Shown here: positions 1 to 8,488 of the stretch, piece after piece
Numbering within the stretch: the stretch's first letter is position 1
How the letters are laid out: every line of letters starts with the position of its first letter
Assembly: GCA_028712255.1 (NCBI GenBank)
Contig: JAQTQJ010000015.1
Span: forward strand, 1-42,401
Direction: 5' to 3'
DNA length: 42,401 nucleotides
From: Candidatus Omnitrophota bacterium
GTDB lineage: Bacteria; Omnitrophota; Gorgyraeia; Gygaellales; Profunditerraquicolaceae
The notes under the pieces: model-generated
The model's input: only the letters and a program-made list of their open reading frames with translations
Told to the model about the DNA's origin: nothing
The model's database searches: none
Translations under genes and position numbers: made by a program

Positions 1-178
1 TTGGAGTACTTGTGACCATATGATATCCAAGCGCAAATTCAGGGATTACTTTTCTTATCACTTCTACCAAAGGGATAAGCCTAAATCTATTCTGATCAAA
101 ACCCACATGATAGGCTTTAAGAGTACTCTCTGCTATTTGCTCCCGTAATACTAATTCTGATTTAAATGGACGTGTCAT
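1..178 (-). CDS. Hypothetical protein, N-terminal part (runs off left edge)
   Basis: An open frame starts at ATG (176-178) and continues without a stop to the window edge, giving 59 residues beginning MTRPFKSELVLREQIAE. It lies 61 bp downstream of the helicase-nuclease gene on the same strand, so it could be a co-transcribed partner in the same island. No strong Shine-Dalgarno sequence is visible, only a purine run AAGAAATAA. I do not recognise the family. The visible part is mixed alpha/beta in character with no membrane segment or signal peptide. The full gene lies outside the window, so no function is proposed. Confidence 0.5.
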   Translation of the reverse strand, partial: MTRPFKSELVLREQIAESTLKAYHVGFDQNRFRLIPLVEVIRKVIPEFALGYHMVTSTP

Positions 179-239
179 ATTTATTTCTTAAGATTAAATT
201 AGGAGACAGTTTCTATTCTCCAATAATTGGAAACAGTTG

Positions 240-3200
240 TTATTTAGCCAGAGCTAACCTATCATTTATCTCAATAATTTTATGATCTTTTTTGTATTGC
301 TTGATAGCTTCCCCGACATATTTACTAATCTCTTCAGTCACTCTCTCGAAACCCAACAAATTAGCGGTCTGTTCAATTAGGCTATCTTTCGGCATACTAT
401 ATTCTTTTCCTAAGGCAATTAAAGCTGTTTCTCCTATTTCCTCAGGAGCAATTAATTCTATGTTTTTATTAATATCTACTGAAATTCTTCTTCTCACTAT
501 GGGTTTGTCCATACCTATTGACCAATAAAAATCACCCCGCCTTTTTACCATTTTCTCTTTCACGCTAATCTGTTCTGCTTCTTTAAGAATCTCCCGTATT
601 CTATTCCCCACTGCACGTATTCCCCAATGTTGCACTACTCTTCTTTCCACCTCGTCTTTATGTATAGGCCCTTCATGCTCAACCACTTTCTTAAATACAG
701 AACAAATCTCTGGTATATCAGCGAAATAGAAACTCTTAGATGGTAAAGTTTTATAGATTGGCGTTAAAGAATAGCTCTTAACTTGTATACCACTTCCCCT
801 TGAACTGTGATTTTTATATTGGATTTCATAGTTAAAGTTAGAATTTAGTTTTTTTTTAGAAAACTCTCCACCTTTTGATTTTTCAATTGTATTAATTAAT
901 TTCTCTAATTCTAAACGCGGATTTTTAAACCAATCTGTAGACCAAATCCGGTATATATTCCAGTTTAAATCTTCTAAAACTTGTTGCCTCAATCTATCCC
1001 TATCTCTTGCAGTAGAAGAAGAATGATAATAAGCTCCATCGCATTCTATTCCCAATAGATACTTTCCCGGATTAGATTCATCAACCACAGCCAAATCAAT
1101 TCTAAACCCAGAACAACCTACTTGCTTACTTACTTTAAACCCTTTATTCACTAACAAGTCGAAAACTGACTCTTCAAATGGCGACTCAGCAAACCCTCCA
1201 ACATCGGTTTCTCGTAACAAAGCAGATTTTCCTTTCTCTGCAAAATCTAAATAATTCTTAAGTAAATGAACTCCTTCGCTGTCAGTTTTGGACAAATCAA
1301 AATCATCTCCCTTAATAGAACTAAATATATCTAGTCGTTTTCTAGCTCGGGTTACTAATACATTCAATCTACGCGTCCCCCCGACTTGGTTGATAGGTCC
1401 AAAATTCATCGGCAATTTTCCTCTTTGATCTTTTCCATATCCAACGCTTAGAAATATTATATCTCTCTCGTCTCCCTGGATAGTCTCTAAGTTTTTTACA
1501 AAAAAGTGCTCTGGTTTATCTTTCGCAAAGAATACCTCAAGAGAACTATCTTCCCGTAGCATCTCTTCTAACACATCTTCAATCGCATATTTTTGCCTAA
1601 TACTAAACGTGCCAACTCCGAGGCTTAGTTCAGGGTTATCTTTAAAATGCTTAAAAATGGCTTTTGCTACTTCTCTCGCTTCCTCAATATTTGTCCCACT
1701 ACCACCTCTATCGTAAGCAGCATTCGGAAAATAATGAAATTTTATACCTAAGCTACTGCATCCTTCTTCCGCGCAAGGAAAAGTAAAAAGATTATTACTA
1801 TAAAAATGTTTATTTGAAAAAGCAATTAATGATTCATGCTTACTACGATAATGCCACCGTAACATAGTTTTCGGAATCCCACTAACAGCACACTCATCAA
1901 GTATGCTATCCAAGTCCGGCGGCAATGTTTCTTCAGAAACACCATCTTCGTCTTCTGGAGTAACTACTTCTGATTGGAAAAAAGTAGTAGGCGGTAATTG
2001 TTTGCTATCTCCTGCTATAACTATTTGTTTTCCTCGTAGAATTGAACCAACGCTATCTTCGGGAGGTATCTGACTCGCCTCGTCAAAAATTACTAGATCA
2101 AATTTAATTAATTCTGGATTTAAAAACTGCGCAACTGTCAAAGGACTCATCATTAAACAAGGTTTTAAATTTACTATGACATTGGGCGCCTGTTCAAAAA
2201 GTTTTCTAATCGGCATATGAGCTCTTGTTTTTCTAGCTTCCCTCAATAGAATACCCAGCTCGGATCCTTTAGATGGCGTATAAGATGGGGTATAAGTTGT
2301 ATCTAATTTGCCAGAAAGCATATGTTGAATTCTTACTTTTGCTAACTCTATTAGTTTTCTATCAAGCTCACAGAATTTTTGAATTAATTTTTCATGATCC
2401 ACACCATTAAATTTCTTTAATGCGAACCTTTCCGAAAAAGCTGCATCTAGCCAACATCGTAAAAATTGGCATTTTAAGGTATCTAAGAAATTTTCAGGAG
2501 GAATTTTCAATGTCAGTAATTTATTCACAAAATCTTTTAACCCTTTGTCGTCAGATTCCTTAAGAACCTCTTGGTATCTTGTCCATTCTTCTACGCGGTC
2601 AATGTTATCTTCCATAAGCGAAATATTTTTAATTATTTCACTAAGCGGGGATTCCTCAAACTTAGCCCCGGGAACAAACTCTCCATTAAGTTTAGCGGAA
2701 TTAATGAATGCGCTGATATCATTTTTTAGCTTTGTTAGTGAGGAGGATAGGCTATCTACAAGAGAAATCATCGCCTCCTTCTCTCCTATTTTCTGAGAAA
2801 CACCTTCAAAAACTGCTTCAACGAAATATTTCTTAACAACATAGTAGCGGAAATTAACTATCCATTTTGAAAAGCTATCTAAACTCTCCCAATCCGAATC
2901 GATTCCCATCCAAAGGTCTCCAAATAATTCTTGGCCAAAATGCAGATTATTGGTTATCTTTTCGAATGCCTGTTTTCCTTCTCTTATTTTGCCTAAATCA
3001 GCAATAATGTCTGTTATAAGTGGCTTATATTTAACATCTACTATATAGTGTCTTAATAAATTACGATTTTTCCAAAACGAGCTAGTAAAAAACAAAAATG
3101 GATTTTTAGAATAACGGCAATAATTGTTAATAAGCGTAGCAACATCTAAGTTATCTGAAATAATATTCTCAATGTTATATCTAACTTGCATACCGGCCTT

Positions 3201-4973
3201 GAATTCCTTAAAAAACTTAACTGTCTTTATTAATTCTTCCACTTCAAACGAAACTGAATTCCAATGCTCATTTATTAATATAGATTTTGTAACACTAGGT
3301 GATTTTTGTAGAAGTTTATTTGCTTCAATCAGGACTTCAATATCCATAATAGATAATGGTTCCTTAAAGAATGTGAGCTCTTGCAGCTTTTTGACAAGAT
3401 TGCTTATGGTAGAATTGTTACTAATAATCGCCCCCATTAACTCTGTTAGTTTCAATTTGTCTTGATAGTAAATACTAGTCAAAGAAGAGCCATGCCAGGG
3501 GTGCGCGAGCGGATCTCCAATTTTCAACAAGTTGTCTGCTAAGCTACCCATTAACTCATAGGATGTTTCGTATTTTCTTCTATTCCATTGCTTGACTTCA
3601 TTAAATACAAAAGAAATATCCTTTATTACAGGACGACTATTTATAATCCCAAACGCCTGAAACGGTGTCATCTCTAAATCACCAAAAGTCGCGTGGATAT
3701 CTCTAGCATAATTATTGAGCTCCGCTCTTATTTTCTCCAATTTGGCAATCTCTTCATCATGCGAATGATCTGGTTTTTTCTGCATTTCTAGAACTCTAAC
3801 CAATTCTTTTATAATCTCATTCTTATTTGCTTTCCTGCTATGTAATTCTAGACAAAAATCACCAAGACCATTATTATCAAGTCGCTTTTTCACGACTTCT
3901 AGAGCAGCCATCTTTTGACTTACGAAAAGTACTTTCTTACCATTGGCTAGAAACTCTGATATTATATTGGCTATTGTTTGAGATTTTCCTGTACCTGGTG
4001 GACCCTCTATTACTAGATTTTTTCCTTCTTTTACCGCTTCAATGGCTTGTTGCTGGCTTGAATCAGCATCTAGTATCTGAAAAGTTTTATGCGGATCCAA
4101 TACCTTATCTAGCTCTTTCTCTTCCAAATATAAGCCCAAAGAAACATTTTGCTCTAAAGGTTGGCCACAAATCATACGGATAATAGAATTATTTAATAAC
4201 ATTGATAGAAATTTAGAGATATCTTTGTACATAACGAACTTTGCAAAGGAAAATAAAGTAAGGTATATTTCATTTGTTACGCGCCAGCGACTTTCTTGCT
4301 TTATCGCTGCTTGAATCTGCGAGAATATCACCTGCGTATCTAGATTCTCTAATTCTTCATCAATCGGATCTATAGTAATATTGAAATCGTTCTGTAATTT
4401 TAAAATCAATGCCGGATTCAAGATTAAGGTTTCTTCTTCATGGAAGTTTAATTTAAACTTGCTTTTTACGGAAGTACGAGTTAATTCAACTGGCACCAGA
4501 ATAATTGGTGCTTTCAACTTAACATCAGACTCATCTGATTCGTACCACTCTAAACAACCAAGTGATAAAAATAAAACATTATAACCTTGCTCCTCCATGA
4601 CAGAATTGGCTTTAGAGTAAATACGAAATAAATTTTTGGGAAGTTTATCTTTAGTTAAGTTAGTTTGTAAATATTTATCTTTATGTCTTTCTTCAAGTTC
4701 TTCTTTTTTATACGCTTGGAATTCTACCGAAGATTCTACCTTCTCCTTTTCGCCATCTTCTTTAAATAACTCTCCTTCTTCTAAGGTCAGGGGAAGAAAT
4801 TCCATCCCCTCATTTTGAACGGCAAGAGTATTTAAAACTTCAGAAGGTAATTCATTAATTATCTTTATGGTAGTTACTTTGGTGGGGCGAAAGCTTAATA
4901 ATCTATTTCGCTTAGATAGGTCAACTAATTTATCTTTCCATTTCTTTATGCGCTCTTCAACAGGATTGGGCAT
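240..4973 (-). CDS. DUF4011 / SF1 helicase / Vsr-like nuclease / DUF3320 protein (putative defence effector)
   Basis: A 1577-residue multidomain protein. The N-terminal DUF4011-like region (about 5-260) opens with KWKDKLVDLSKRNRLLSF, typical of this family. The SF1 helicase core has Walker A GPPGTGKS at 324-331, Walker B DEAS at 964-967, motif III GDSKQLPPT at 988-996, a WHYRS motif near 1035, QGDERD near 1165 and VTRARKRL near 1205. About 600 residues of mostly helical sequence separate motifs I and II. A PD-(D/E)xK nuclease of the Vsr/MTES_1575 type follows (about 1265-1350) with D1293 in RIDLAVVD and E1310 in GIECDG, then a DUF3320 segment (about 1415-1485). Proteins of this architecture act on nucleic acid and are common in anti-phage defence islands; that role here is inferred. 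The gene lies 32 bp after the XRE gene on the same strand, so the two probably form one operon. All helicase and nuclease motifs look intact. The gene is AT-rich compared with the core genes to the right, which suggests acquisition. Confidence 0.88.
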   Translation of the reverse strand: MPNPVEERIKKWKDKLVDLSKRNRLLSFRPTKVTTIKIINELPSEVLNTLAVQNEGMEFLPLTLEEGELFKEDGEKEKVESSVEFQAYKKEELEERHKDKYLQTNLTKDKLPKNLFRIYSKANSVMEEQGYNVLFLSLGCLEWYESDESDVKLKAPIILVPVELTRTSVKSKFKLNFHEEETLILNPALILKLQNDFNITIDPIDEELENLDTQVIFSQIQAAIKQESRWRVTNEIYLTLFSFAKFVMYKDISKFLSMLLNNSIIRMICGQPLEQNVSLGLYLEEKELDKVLDPHKTFQILDADSSQQQAIEAVKEGKNLVIEGPPGTGKSQTIANIISEFLANGKKVLFVSQKMAALEVVKKRLDNNGLGDFCLELHSRKANKNEIIKELVRVLEMQKKPDHSHDEEIAKLEKIRAELNNYARDIHATFGDLEMTPFQAFGIINSRPVIKDISFVFNEVKQWNRRKYETSYELMGSLADNLLKIGDPLAHPWHGSSLTSIYYQDKLKLTELMGAIISNNSTISNLVKKLQELTFFKEPLSIMDIEVLIEANKLLQKSPSVTKSILINEHWNSVSFEVEELIKTVKFFKEFKAGMQVRYNIENIISDNLDVATLINNYCRYSKNPFLFFTSSFWKNRNLLRHYIVDVKYKPLITDIIADLGKIREGKQAFEKITNNLHFGQELFGDLWMGIDSDWESLDSFSKWIVNFRYYVVKKYFVEAVFEGVSQKIGEKEAMISLVDSLSSSLTKLKNDISAFINSAKLNGEFVPGAKFEESPLSEIIKNISLMEDNIDRVEEWTRYQEVLKESDDKGLKDFVNKLLTLKIPPENFLDTLKCQFLRCWLDAAFSERFALKKFNGVDHEKLIQKFCELDRKLIELAKVRIQHMLSGKLDTTYTPSYTPSKGSELGILLREARKTRAHMPIRKLFEQAPNVIVNLKPCLMMSPLTVAQFLNPELIKFDLVIFDEASQIPPEDSVGSILRGKQIVIAGDSKQLPPTTFFQSEVVTPEDEDGVSEETLPPDLDSILDECAVSGIPKTMLRWHYRSKHESLIAFSNKHFYSNNLFTFPCAEEGCSSLGIKFHYFPNAAYDRGGSGTNIEEAREVAKAIFKHFKDNPELSLGVGTFSIRQKYAIEDVLEEMLREDSSLEVFFAKDKPEHFFVKNLETIQGDERDIIFLSVGYGKDQRGKLPMNFGPINQVGGTRRLNVLVTRARKRLDIFSSIKGDDFDLSKTDSEGVHLLKNYLDFAEKGKSALLRETDVGGFAESPFEESVFDLLVNKGFKVSKQVGCSGFRIDLAVVDESNPGKYLLGIECDGAYYHSSSTARDRDRLRQQVLEDLNWNIYRIWSTDWFKNPRLELEKLINTIEKSKGGEFSKKKLNSNFNYEIQYKNHSSRGSGIQVKSYSLTPIYKTLPSKSFYFADIPEICSVFKKVVEHEGPIHKDEVERRVVQHWGIRAVGNRIREILKEAEQISVKEKMVKRRGDFYWSIGMDKPIVRRRISVDINKNIELIAPEEIGETALIALGKEYSMPKDSLIEQTANLLGFERVTEEISKYVGEAIKQYKKDHKIIEINDRLALAK

Positions 4974-5005
4974 TTTCTTACTCTCTCTTCTACTACCAGA
5001 TTTGC

Positions 5006-5209
5006 TTATTCATCAAGAAAATATGCGGAAGACTTCTTAAGAACTTTGGCGATCTTTACCAAAGTATCCAGAGAAGGCAGCGAAACTCCATTTTCATACC
5101 TAGAAATACTCTTTTGTTTAGCTTTAATCCTTTTGGCAAGATCTGTTTGGGTAAAATCAAACTCTACACGTGCCAACTTAATCTTTTTGCCAAGTTTCTT
5201 AGCATCCAT
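5006..5209 (-). CDS. XRE-family HTH transcriptional regulator
   Basis: A 67-residue protein that is almost entirely one helix-turn-helix domain of the Cro/CI (XRE) class (residues about 8-62). It carries the typical run FTQTDLAKRIKAKQKSISRYE followed by GVSLPSLDTLVKIAKVLKKS. GGAGGA sits five bases before the ATG, a strong ribosome binding site. It precedes the helicase-nuclease gene by 32 bp on the same strand and is divergent from the small ORF and recombinase. A perfect palindrome (5243-5268) lies in the divergent control region, so autoregulation and control of both arms is a reasonable inference. It has no sensor domain, so a signal would have to act by another route. Confidence 0.88.
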   Translation of the reverse strand: MDAKKLGKKIKLARVEFDFTQTDLAKRIKAKQKSISRYENGVSLPSLDTLVKIAKVLKKSSAYFLDE

Positions 5210-5237
5210 TGAATTCCTCCTATGATAAAATAAGACC

Positions 5238-5266
5238 TTGACAAATTATACCTCTTAAGGTATAAT
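5238..5266 (+). promoter_or_regulatory. Consensus sigma-70-type promoter for small ORF and recombinase
   Basis: TTGACA (5238-5243), a 17-base spacer and TATAAT (5261-5266) match the consensus exactly in sequence and spacing. It points toward the 60-residue ORF at 5344 and the recombinase. The start codon lies about 75 bp downstream of the -10 box, leaving room for a short leader. The -10 box and spacer are covered by the palindrome at 5243-5268, so a protein bound there should block it. Confidence 0.8.
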
Positions 5267-5268
5267 TT
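5243..5268. promoter_or_regulatory. Palindromic operator, probable XRE repressor site
   Basis: A perfect inverted repeat with two 10-base arms, AAATTATACC and GGTATAATTT, separated by TCTTAA. Each arm contains TATAAT or its complement, so the site overlaps the rightward -10 box and supplies a possible leftward -10 box (5245-5250) for the XRE gene. Small XRE proteins usually bind as dimers to such sites, which makes this the natural operator of the adjacent regulator. Binding itself is inferred. Confidence 0.7.
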
Positions 5269-5343
5269 AGTCATAGAGTAAATTTTAGGATTTATACCAT
5301 ATAGGGCTATTATATCCCTTTTTGGGAATAGGGCAACAATTTT

Positions 5344-5526
5344 ATGAATAAACTTACCATAGAAGAAAATAAGGCTGCATGTAGCCAAATGATAAGCTTG
5401 GGATGGAAAGATTCCTCTTCCATCAAACAACTTCTCGATGTTATTGCTAACATTATTGCTCAAGAATATATCAATGTTGCACAAACAAATCCTTATCTCT
5501 TTAATATTAAAGGAAAAAAGGTATGA
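5344..5526 (+). CDS. Small hypothetical protein coupled to serine recombinase
   Basis: A 60-residue protein, MNKLTIEENKAACSQMI at its start, with no recognised domain, signal peptide or membrane segment. It is mostly helical by composition. Its TGA overlaps the recombinase ATG as ATGA (5523-5526), a typical translational-coupling arrangement, and it is the first gene after the consensus promoter. These two points make it a real gene. Small genes next to phage-type integrases can encode directionality or accessory factors, but nothing in the sequence shows that here. Confidence 0.65.
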   Translation: MNKLTIEENKAACSQMISLGWKDSSSIKQLLDVIANIIAQEYINVAQTNPYLFNIKGKKV

Positions 5527-7340
5527 AAGCTGCAATATATTCACGGTATTCTTCTGAAAATCAAAGCGAAAAGAGTATCGATGATCAAGTAAGGGTATGC
5601 AGAAACTACGCCAAAGACCATGGACTTGTGGTTGAAGATAGTCAAATTTATGTAGATGAGGCAAAATCCGGGTCTCTACTTAATCGACCTGGATTGCAAG
5701 CCTTAGAAAAAGCCGTTGAAAATAAAGAGATTGAAGCGGTTCTTGTTGATGATCTTTCAAGGCTATCTAGAAGCAATCATCAGATGCTAACCTTGGTGCT
5801 TAAGTTTAATTACTTTCAAGTGAAGATCGTTTCTGTGGCTGACGGTATTTCTACAGATGATGAGAACTCAAAGCTAGGAATTCAGATTCGCGGATTAATA
5901 AATGAGTTGTATTTGGACGATCTCAGAAAAAAGACATCCCGAGGTCTAGAGGGACAGAAATTGCGCGGTTTTAGTGCGGGAGAGAATGTTTATGGCTATT
6001 GTACAAAACCAGTTGGAGAATTAAAACTTAACAGGAAAGGCCAAGCTAAATACGAAGGCATGATACATAAAGTAAATCCCGAAGAAACTGAAATTGTGAA
6101 ACGGATATTTAAAGAATTTGTTGAAGGCAAAAGCATACACAAGATAGCAACCGGGCTTAATGAAAATAAAATCCCTACCAAAAGGAATATGCGCGGAGGC
6201 TGGAATATATCAACTGTTTCAAGGATTTTAAAAAATGAAAAATATACCGGGATTTGGAACTGGAGGAAAAGTAAAAACGTCCGCGATCCTATGACAGGCA
6301 AAAAGAAATCGATCCCCCGCCCTGCGAAAGAACATATCCCGATATTTCGCGAAGATCTGATAATAATCGATAAAGAAACTTGGACTAAAGCTCAAAAACG
6401 TTGGCTTGAATTAAAAGGCACCTGGCCGGTCAGTAAGAAACGCAAAGCATACTACCAACAAAAAAGCTACGTTCATACAAGCCCTACCCATCTATTTTCC
6501 GGTCTTATGAAGTGCAAAGTGTGCGGCGGAGCTATTGTTCTCTTAAGCGGCAAAGGAACGGGTTATTATGGTTGCTATAATGGTAAAAGAAAAACCTGCA
6601 CTAATACACTAACAGTCCCACGTAAGCGCATTGAGGAAACCATTATCACTGATTTAAAAAACCGGATTTTAACATCTGATAACCTTGAATACATTTATAA
6701 AAATGTGGAAAAATTTGCTGCGATAGGTCTAAACAGGATTCCGGAATTAGTGAAGAAACGTGAAGCGGAACTCGACAAAATTAAACAAGAACTCCGGAAT
6801 TATCTTAATTTCGTTAAAATGGGTAATTTCTCTAAAGCTGTTTCTGATGCTATACAGGAGGCTGAAAAAAGAACTGATGAACTTCAGGCCGAAGTCAATG
6901 CTTTGCAATACCAAAAGGAAAGTACTTTTAAAGCACCCCCCAAAGAATGGATTACTTACCGGCTAGAGAAGCTTACGGAAACTTTAAACAAAAATACCGT
7001 CTCCTCTGCTCTTGCTCTTAAAGAACTTCTAGGCCCAATTACATTGGAAGCGGTATCAAGTAAAGAAAATGATTTTTATAAGCTATTCCAAGGCGAAGAG
7101 AAGGATTTTAAACCTTACTACGTCGCACATACAAAAATTCGAACCCTCGCTCTCCTAGATGAGGAGAGAAAAGGTTCGAATTGGTATCACTGGCGGAGAG
7201 GCAGGGATTCGAACCCTGGAACCCTTACGGGTTACGTGTTTTCCAAACACGCGCGCTCGACCACTACGCGACCCCTCCAAATTATTTCTAGCCCTATAAA
7301 AATTACTTTAAACGAAACCTACGGAAGGAGCAGGATTTGA
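5523..7340 (+). CDS. Large serine recombinase (resolvase/integrase type)
   Basis: The N-terminal catalytic domain (about 1-150) has YSRYSSENQ with R8 and S10 at the nucleophile positions, and DDLSRLSRS further on. A Recombinase domain (about 165-300) includes IVKRIFKEFVEGKSI. A zinc ribbon follows with C331, C334, C351 and C359, then a coiled coil (about 400-470). It would catalyse site-specific integration or excision through a phosphoserine linkage. The frame is 605 residues, but the last 50 or so are the antisense reading of a tRNA-Ser gene (RRGRDSNPG is a typical antisense-tRNA peptide). The natural C-terminus is therefore probably near residue 550 and has been displaced, or the frame is simply open through the tRNA. 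The gene is coupled to the small ORF upstream. Whether it still recombines is unknown. Confidence 0.88.
   Translation: MKAAIYSRYSSENQSEKSIDDQVRVCRNYAKDHGLVVEDSQIYVDEAKSGSLLNRPGLQALEKAVENKEIEAVLVDDLSRLSRSNHQMLTLVLKFNYFQVKIVSVADGISTDDENSKLGIQIRGLINELYLDDLRKKTSRGLEGQKLRGFSAGENVYGYCTKPVGELKLNRKGQAKYEGMIHKVNPEETEIVKRIFKEFVEGKSIHKIATGLNENKIPTKRNMRGGWNISTVSRILKNEKYTGIWNWRKSKNVRDPMTGKKKSIPRPAKEHIPIFREDLIIIDKETWTKAQKRWLELKGTWPVSKKRKAYYQQKSYVHTSPTHLFSGLMKCKVCGGAIVLLSGKGTGYYGCYNGKRKTCTNTLTVPRKRIEETIITDLKNRILTSDNLEYIYKNVEKFAAIGLNRIPELVKKREAELDKIKQELRNYLNFVKMGNFSKAVSDAIQEAEKRTDELQAEVNALQYQKESTFKAPPKEWITYRLEKLTETLNKNTVSSALALKELLGPITLEAVSSKENDFYKLFQGEEKDFKPYYVAHTKIRTLALLDEERKGSNWYHWRRGRDSNPGTLTGYVFSKHARSTTTRPLQIISSPIKITLNETYGRSRI
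7136..7182. repeat. Long inverted repeat at end of recombinase gene, possible att-related site
   Basis: Outer arms AATTCGAACC (7136-7145) and GGTTCGAATT (7173-7182) are perfect complements. Inner arms CTCTCCT (7150-7156) and AGGAGAG (7162-7168) are also perfect, around loop AGATG. The left arm shares ATTCGAACCCT (7137-7147) with the T-arm of tRNA-Ser(GGA) at 7207-7217. It lies inside the recombinase frame, nine bases before the tRNA 3' end. It could be part of an attachment site or an intrinsic folding element; no U-tract follows. Confidence 0.5.
7191..7278 (-). tRNA. tRNA-Ser(GGA)
   Basis: An 88-nt class II tRNA with acceptor arms GGAGGGG and CCTCTCC, discriminator G and an encoded CCA. The anticodon loop TTGGAAA gives anticodon GGA (7242-7244). 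It has the long serine variable arm around AACCCGTAAGGGTT and T-arm AGGGTTCGAATCCCT. It is the only one of the three serine tRNAs here with encoded CCA, and its 3' end abuts the recombinase gene on the opposite strand. Confidence 0.93.
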
Positions 7341-7406
7341 ACCTGCGAGACATTGCTGTCTAATCGCTTTCGAGGCGATCGCTTTCGACCACTCAGCCAT
7401 CCTTCC
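7322..7406 (-). tRNA. tRNA-Ser(CGA)
   Basis: An 85-nt class II tRNA with acceptor arms GGAAGGA and TCCTTCC and discriminator G. The anticodon stem ATCGC/GCGAT encloses loop CTCGAAA, giving anticodon CGA (7370-7372). It has a long variable arm and T-arm CAGGTTCAAATCCTG. No CCA is encoded. It lies 43 bp from tRNA-Ser(GGA). Confidence 0.93.
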
Positions 7407-7437
7407 ATTTTTAATCTCAAAATATCTATTTTTCTGA

Positions 7438-8463
7438 TCAAACCCCACAATCAACAAATTTCTGATATTTATGCAAATGTTTGCTATTATGCGTGCCTAC
7501 TTTTTGAAAATATTTTTCGATTTCATTCTTCCCATATACATAAACACGTCTTTCAGTCATACAGGGATGATAACCATTTTTATCAAGAATAGTATAAACA
7601 CTTCTGAGTAAAGGTCCAGAGGCATTCGTAAAACACAAGGCAAAATTATGATATCGCTTTTTATTAATACTATGCGCGTAGACATAACCAGAGCCATCAG
7701 TATCCATCAGCCCACGCAAACAAGATAATTGAAAATCATTGTTTTGTTTTATCCAAAAGGGAATATCTACCTCATTTTTAACTTTATTTCCCCTCTTTAA
7801 TCCATTACTCTCTAAAAACTCTACCAAGTTTTTACTATAAACTACGATATCACTTCCTTTATCTAGCTTTTTTGAAATTATTTTTGGAGTTAATTTAAAG
7901 AGTTTCTTAATCAACTCTTTCATAAAATCCGCGTGTTCAGCGTCTGTATCTCGATTAAAAGTAATCTTCAGCTGATAATTTGTTAAACCTCCATCGCCCA
8001 ATACTATACCCACAAATTCAGCTAATTGCAAGCCCCTTTTAGGGCATTTTATATTTTTAATAATTCTTAACCCTGATTTCTTAGCTAGCTCAGGACTACG
8101 CGTAAATTTCCTTATCGTAGCAAAACCACCCTTCTTTCTGCCTTCAGGTGTACCAAAATTCCCATAAAGCTTATTTCTCATTAATGCCCCAAGTCTAGCC
8201 GCTCTATTAACATACCAAAATTGAGGCAAGATATTAATTCCATCTGGAATTGGTATATTATAATTTGCATGCAAATCTAAAAGAGCTTTATAACTCATAG
8301 TAGATTTTTCTCTACACCAACCGCTTAAAGTCCGCCTATTAATATCAAAAATTTTAGCTAATTCATCCTGCCGCAAGTTTAATCTCTTATTAACACTCGC
8401 AATAAATAGCTTCTGCTTACCTTTAGGGAATTTTACCCTTTTATTTTTAATCTGCTCTGCCAT
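7438..8463 (-). CDS. Free-standing LAGLIDADG homing endonuclease with N-terminal HTH
   Basis: A 341-residue protein from the ATG at 8463; the longer open frame only adds antisense tRNA sequence. AGGTGAT just before that ATG serves as ribosome binding site. Residues about 28-55 form a helix-turn-helix-like segment (LRQDELAKIFDINRRTLSGW). Two LAGLIDADG motifs follow: LAEFVGIVLGDGG with D157 and LSCLRGLMDTDGSG with D256, so it is a monomeric two-motif nuclease with both acidic residues kept. Such enzymes cut long asymmetric sites and spread their own genes. It is not inside a visible intron or intein but sits between tRNA-Ser(TGA) and tRNA-Ser(CGA). The target is unknown; one of these tRNA genes is a reasonable guess. 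Confidence 0.88.
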   Translation of the reverse strand: MAEQIKNKRVKFPKGKQKLFIASVNKRLNLRQDELAKIFDINRRTLSGWCREKSTMSYKALLDLHANYNIPIPDGINILPQFWYVNRAARLGALMRNKLYGNFGTPEGRKKGGFATIRKFTRSPELAKKSGLRIIKNIKCPKRGLQLAEFVGIVLGDGGLTNYQLKITFNRDTDAEHADFMKELIKKLFKLTPKIISKKLDKGSDIVVYSKNLVEFLESNGLKRGNKVKNEVDIPFWIKQNNDFQLSCLRGLMDTDGSGYVYAHSINKKRYHNFALCFTNASGPLLRSVYTILDKNGYHPCMTERRVYVYGKNEIEKYFQKVGTHNSKHLHKYQKFVDCGV

Positions 8464-8488
8464 ATCACCTATATAGTTAAAAAATAAA

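Noticed and set aside
5164-5664. A 166-codon open frame on the minus strand across the control region
   Set aside because: It overlaps the XRE gene, the small ORF, the promoter and the recombinase start, with no domain or start signal.
7191-7340. C-terminal extension of the recombinase (WHWRRGRDSNPG onward) as a real domain
   Set aside because: It is the antisense reading of tRNA-Ser(GGA) and flanking DNA.
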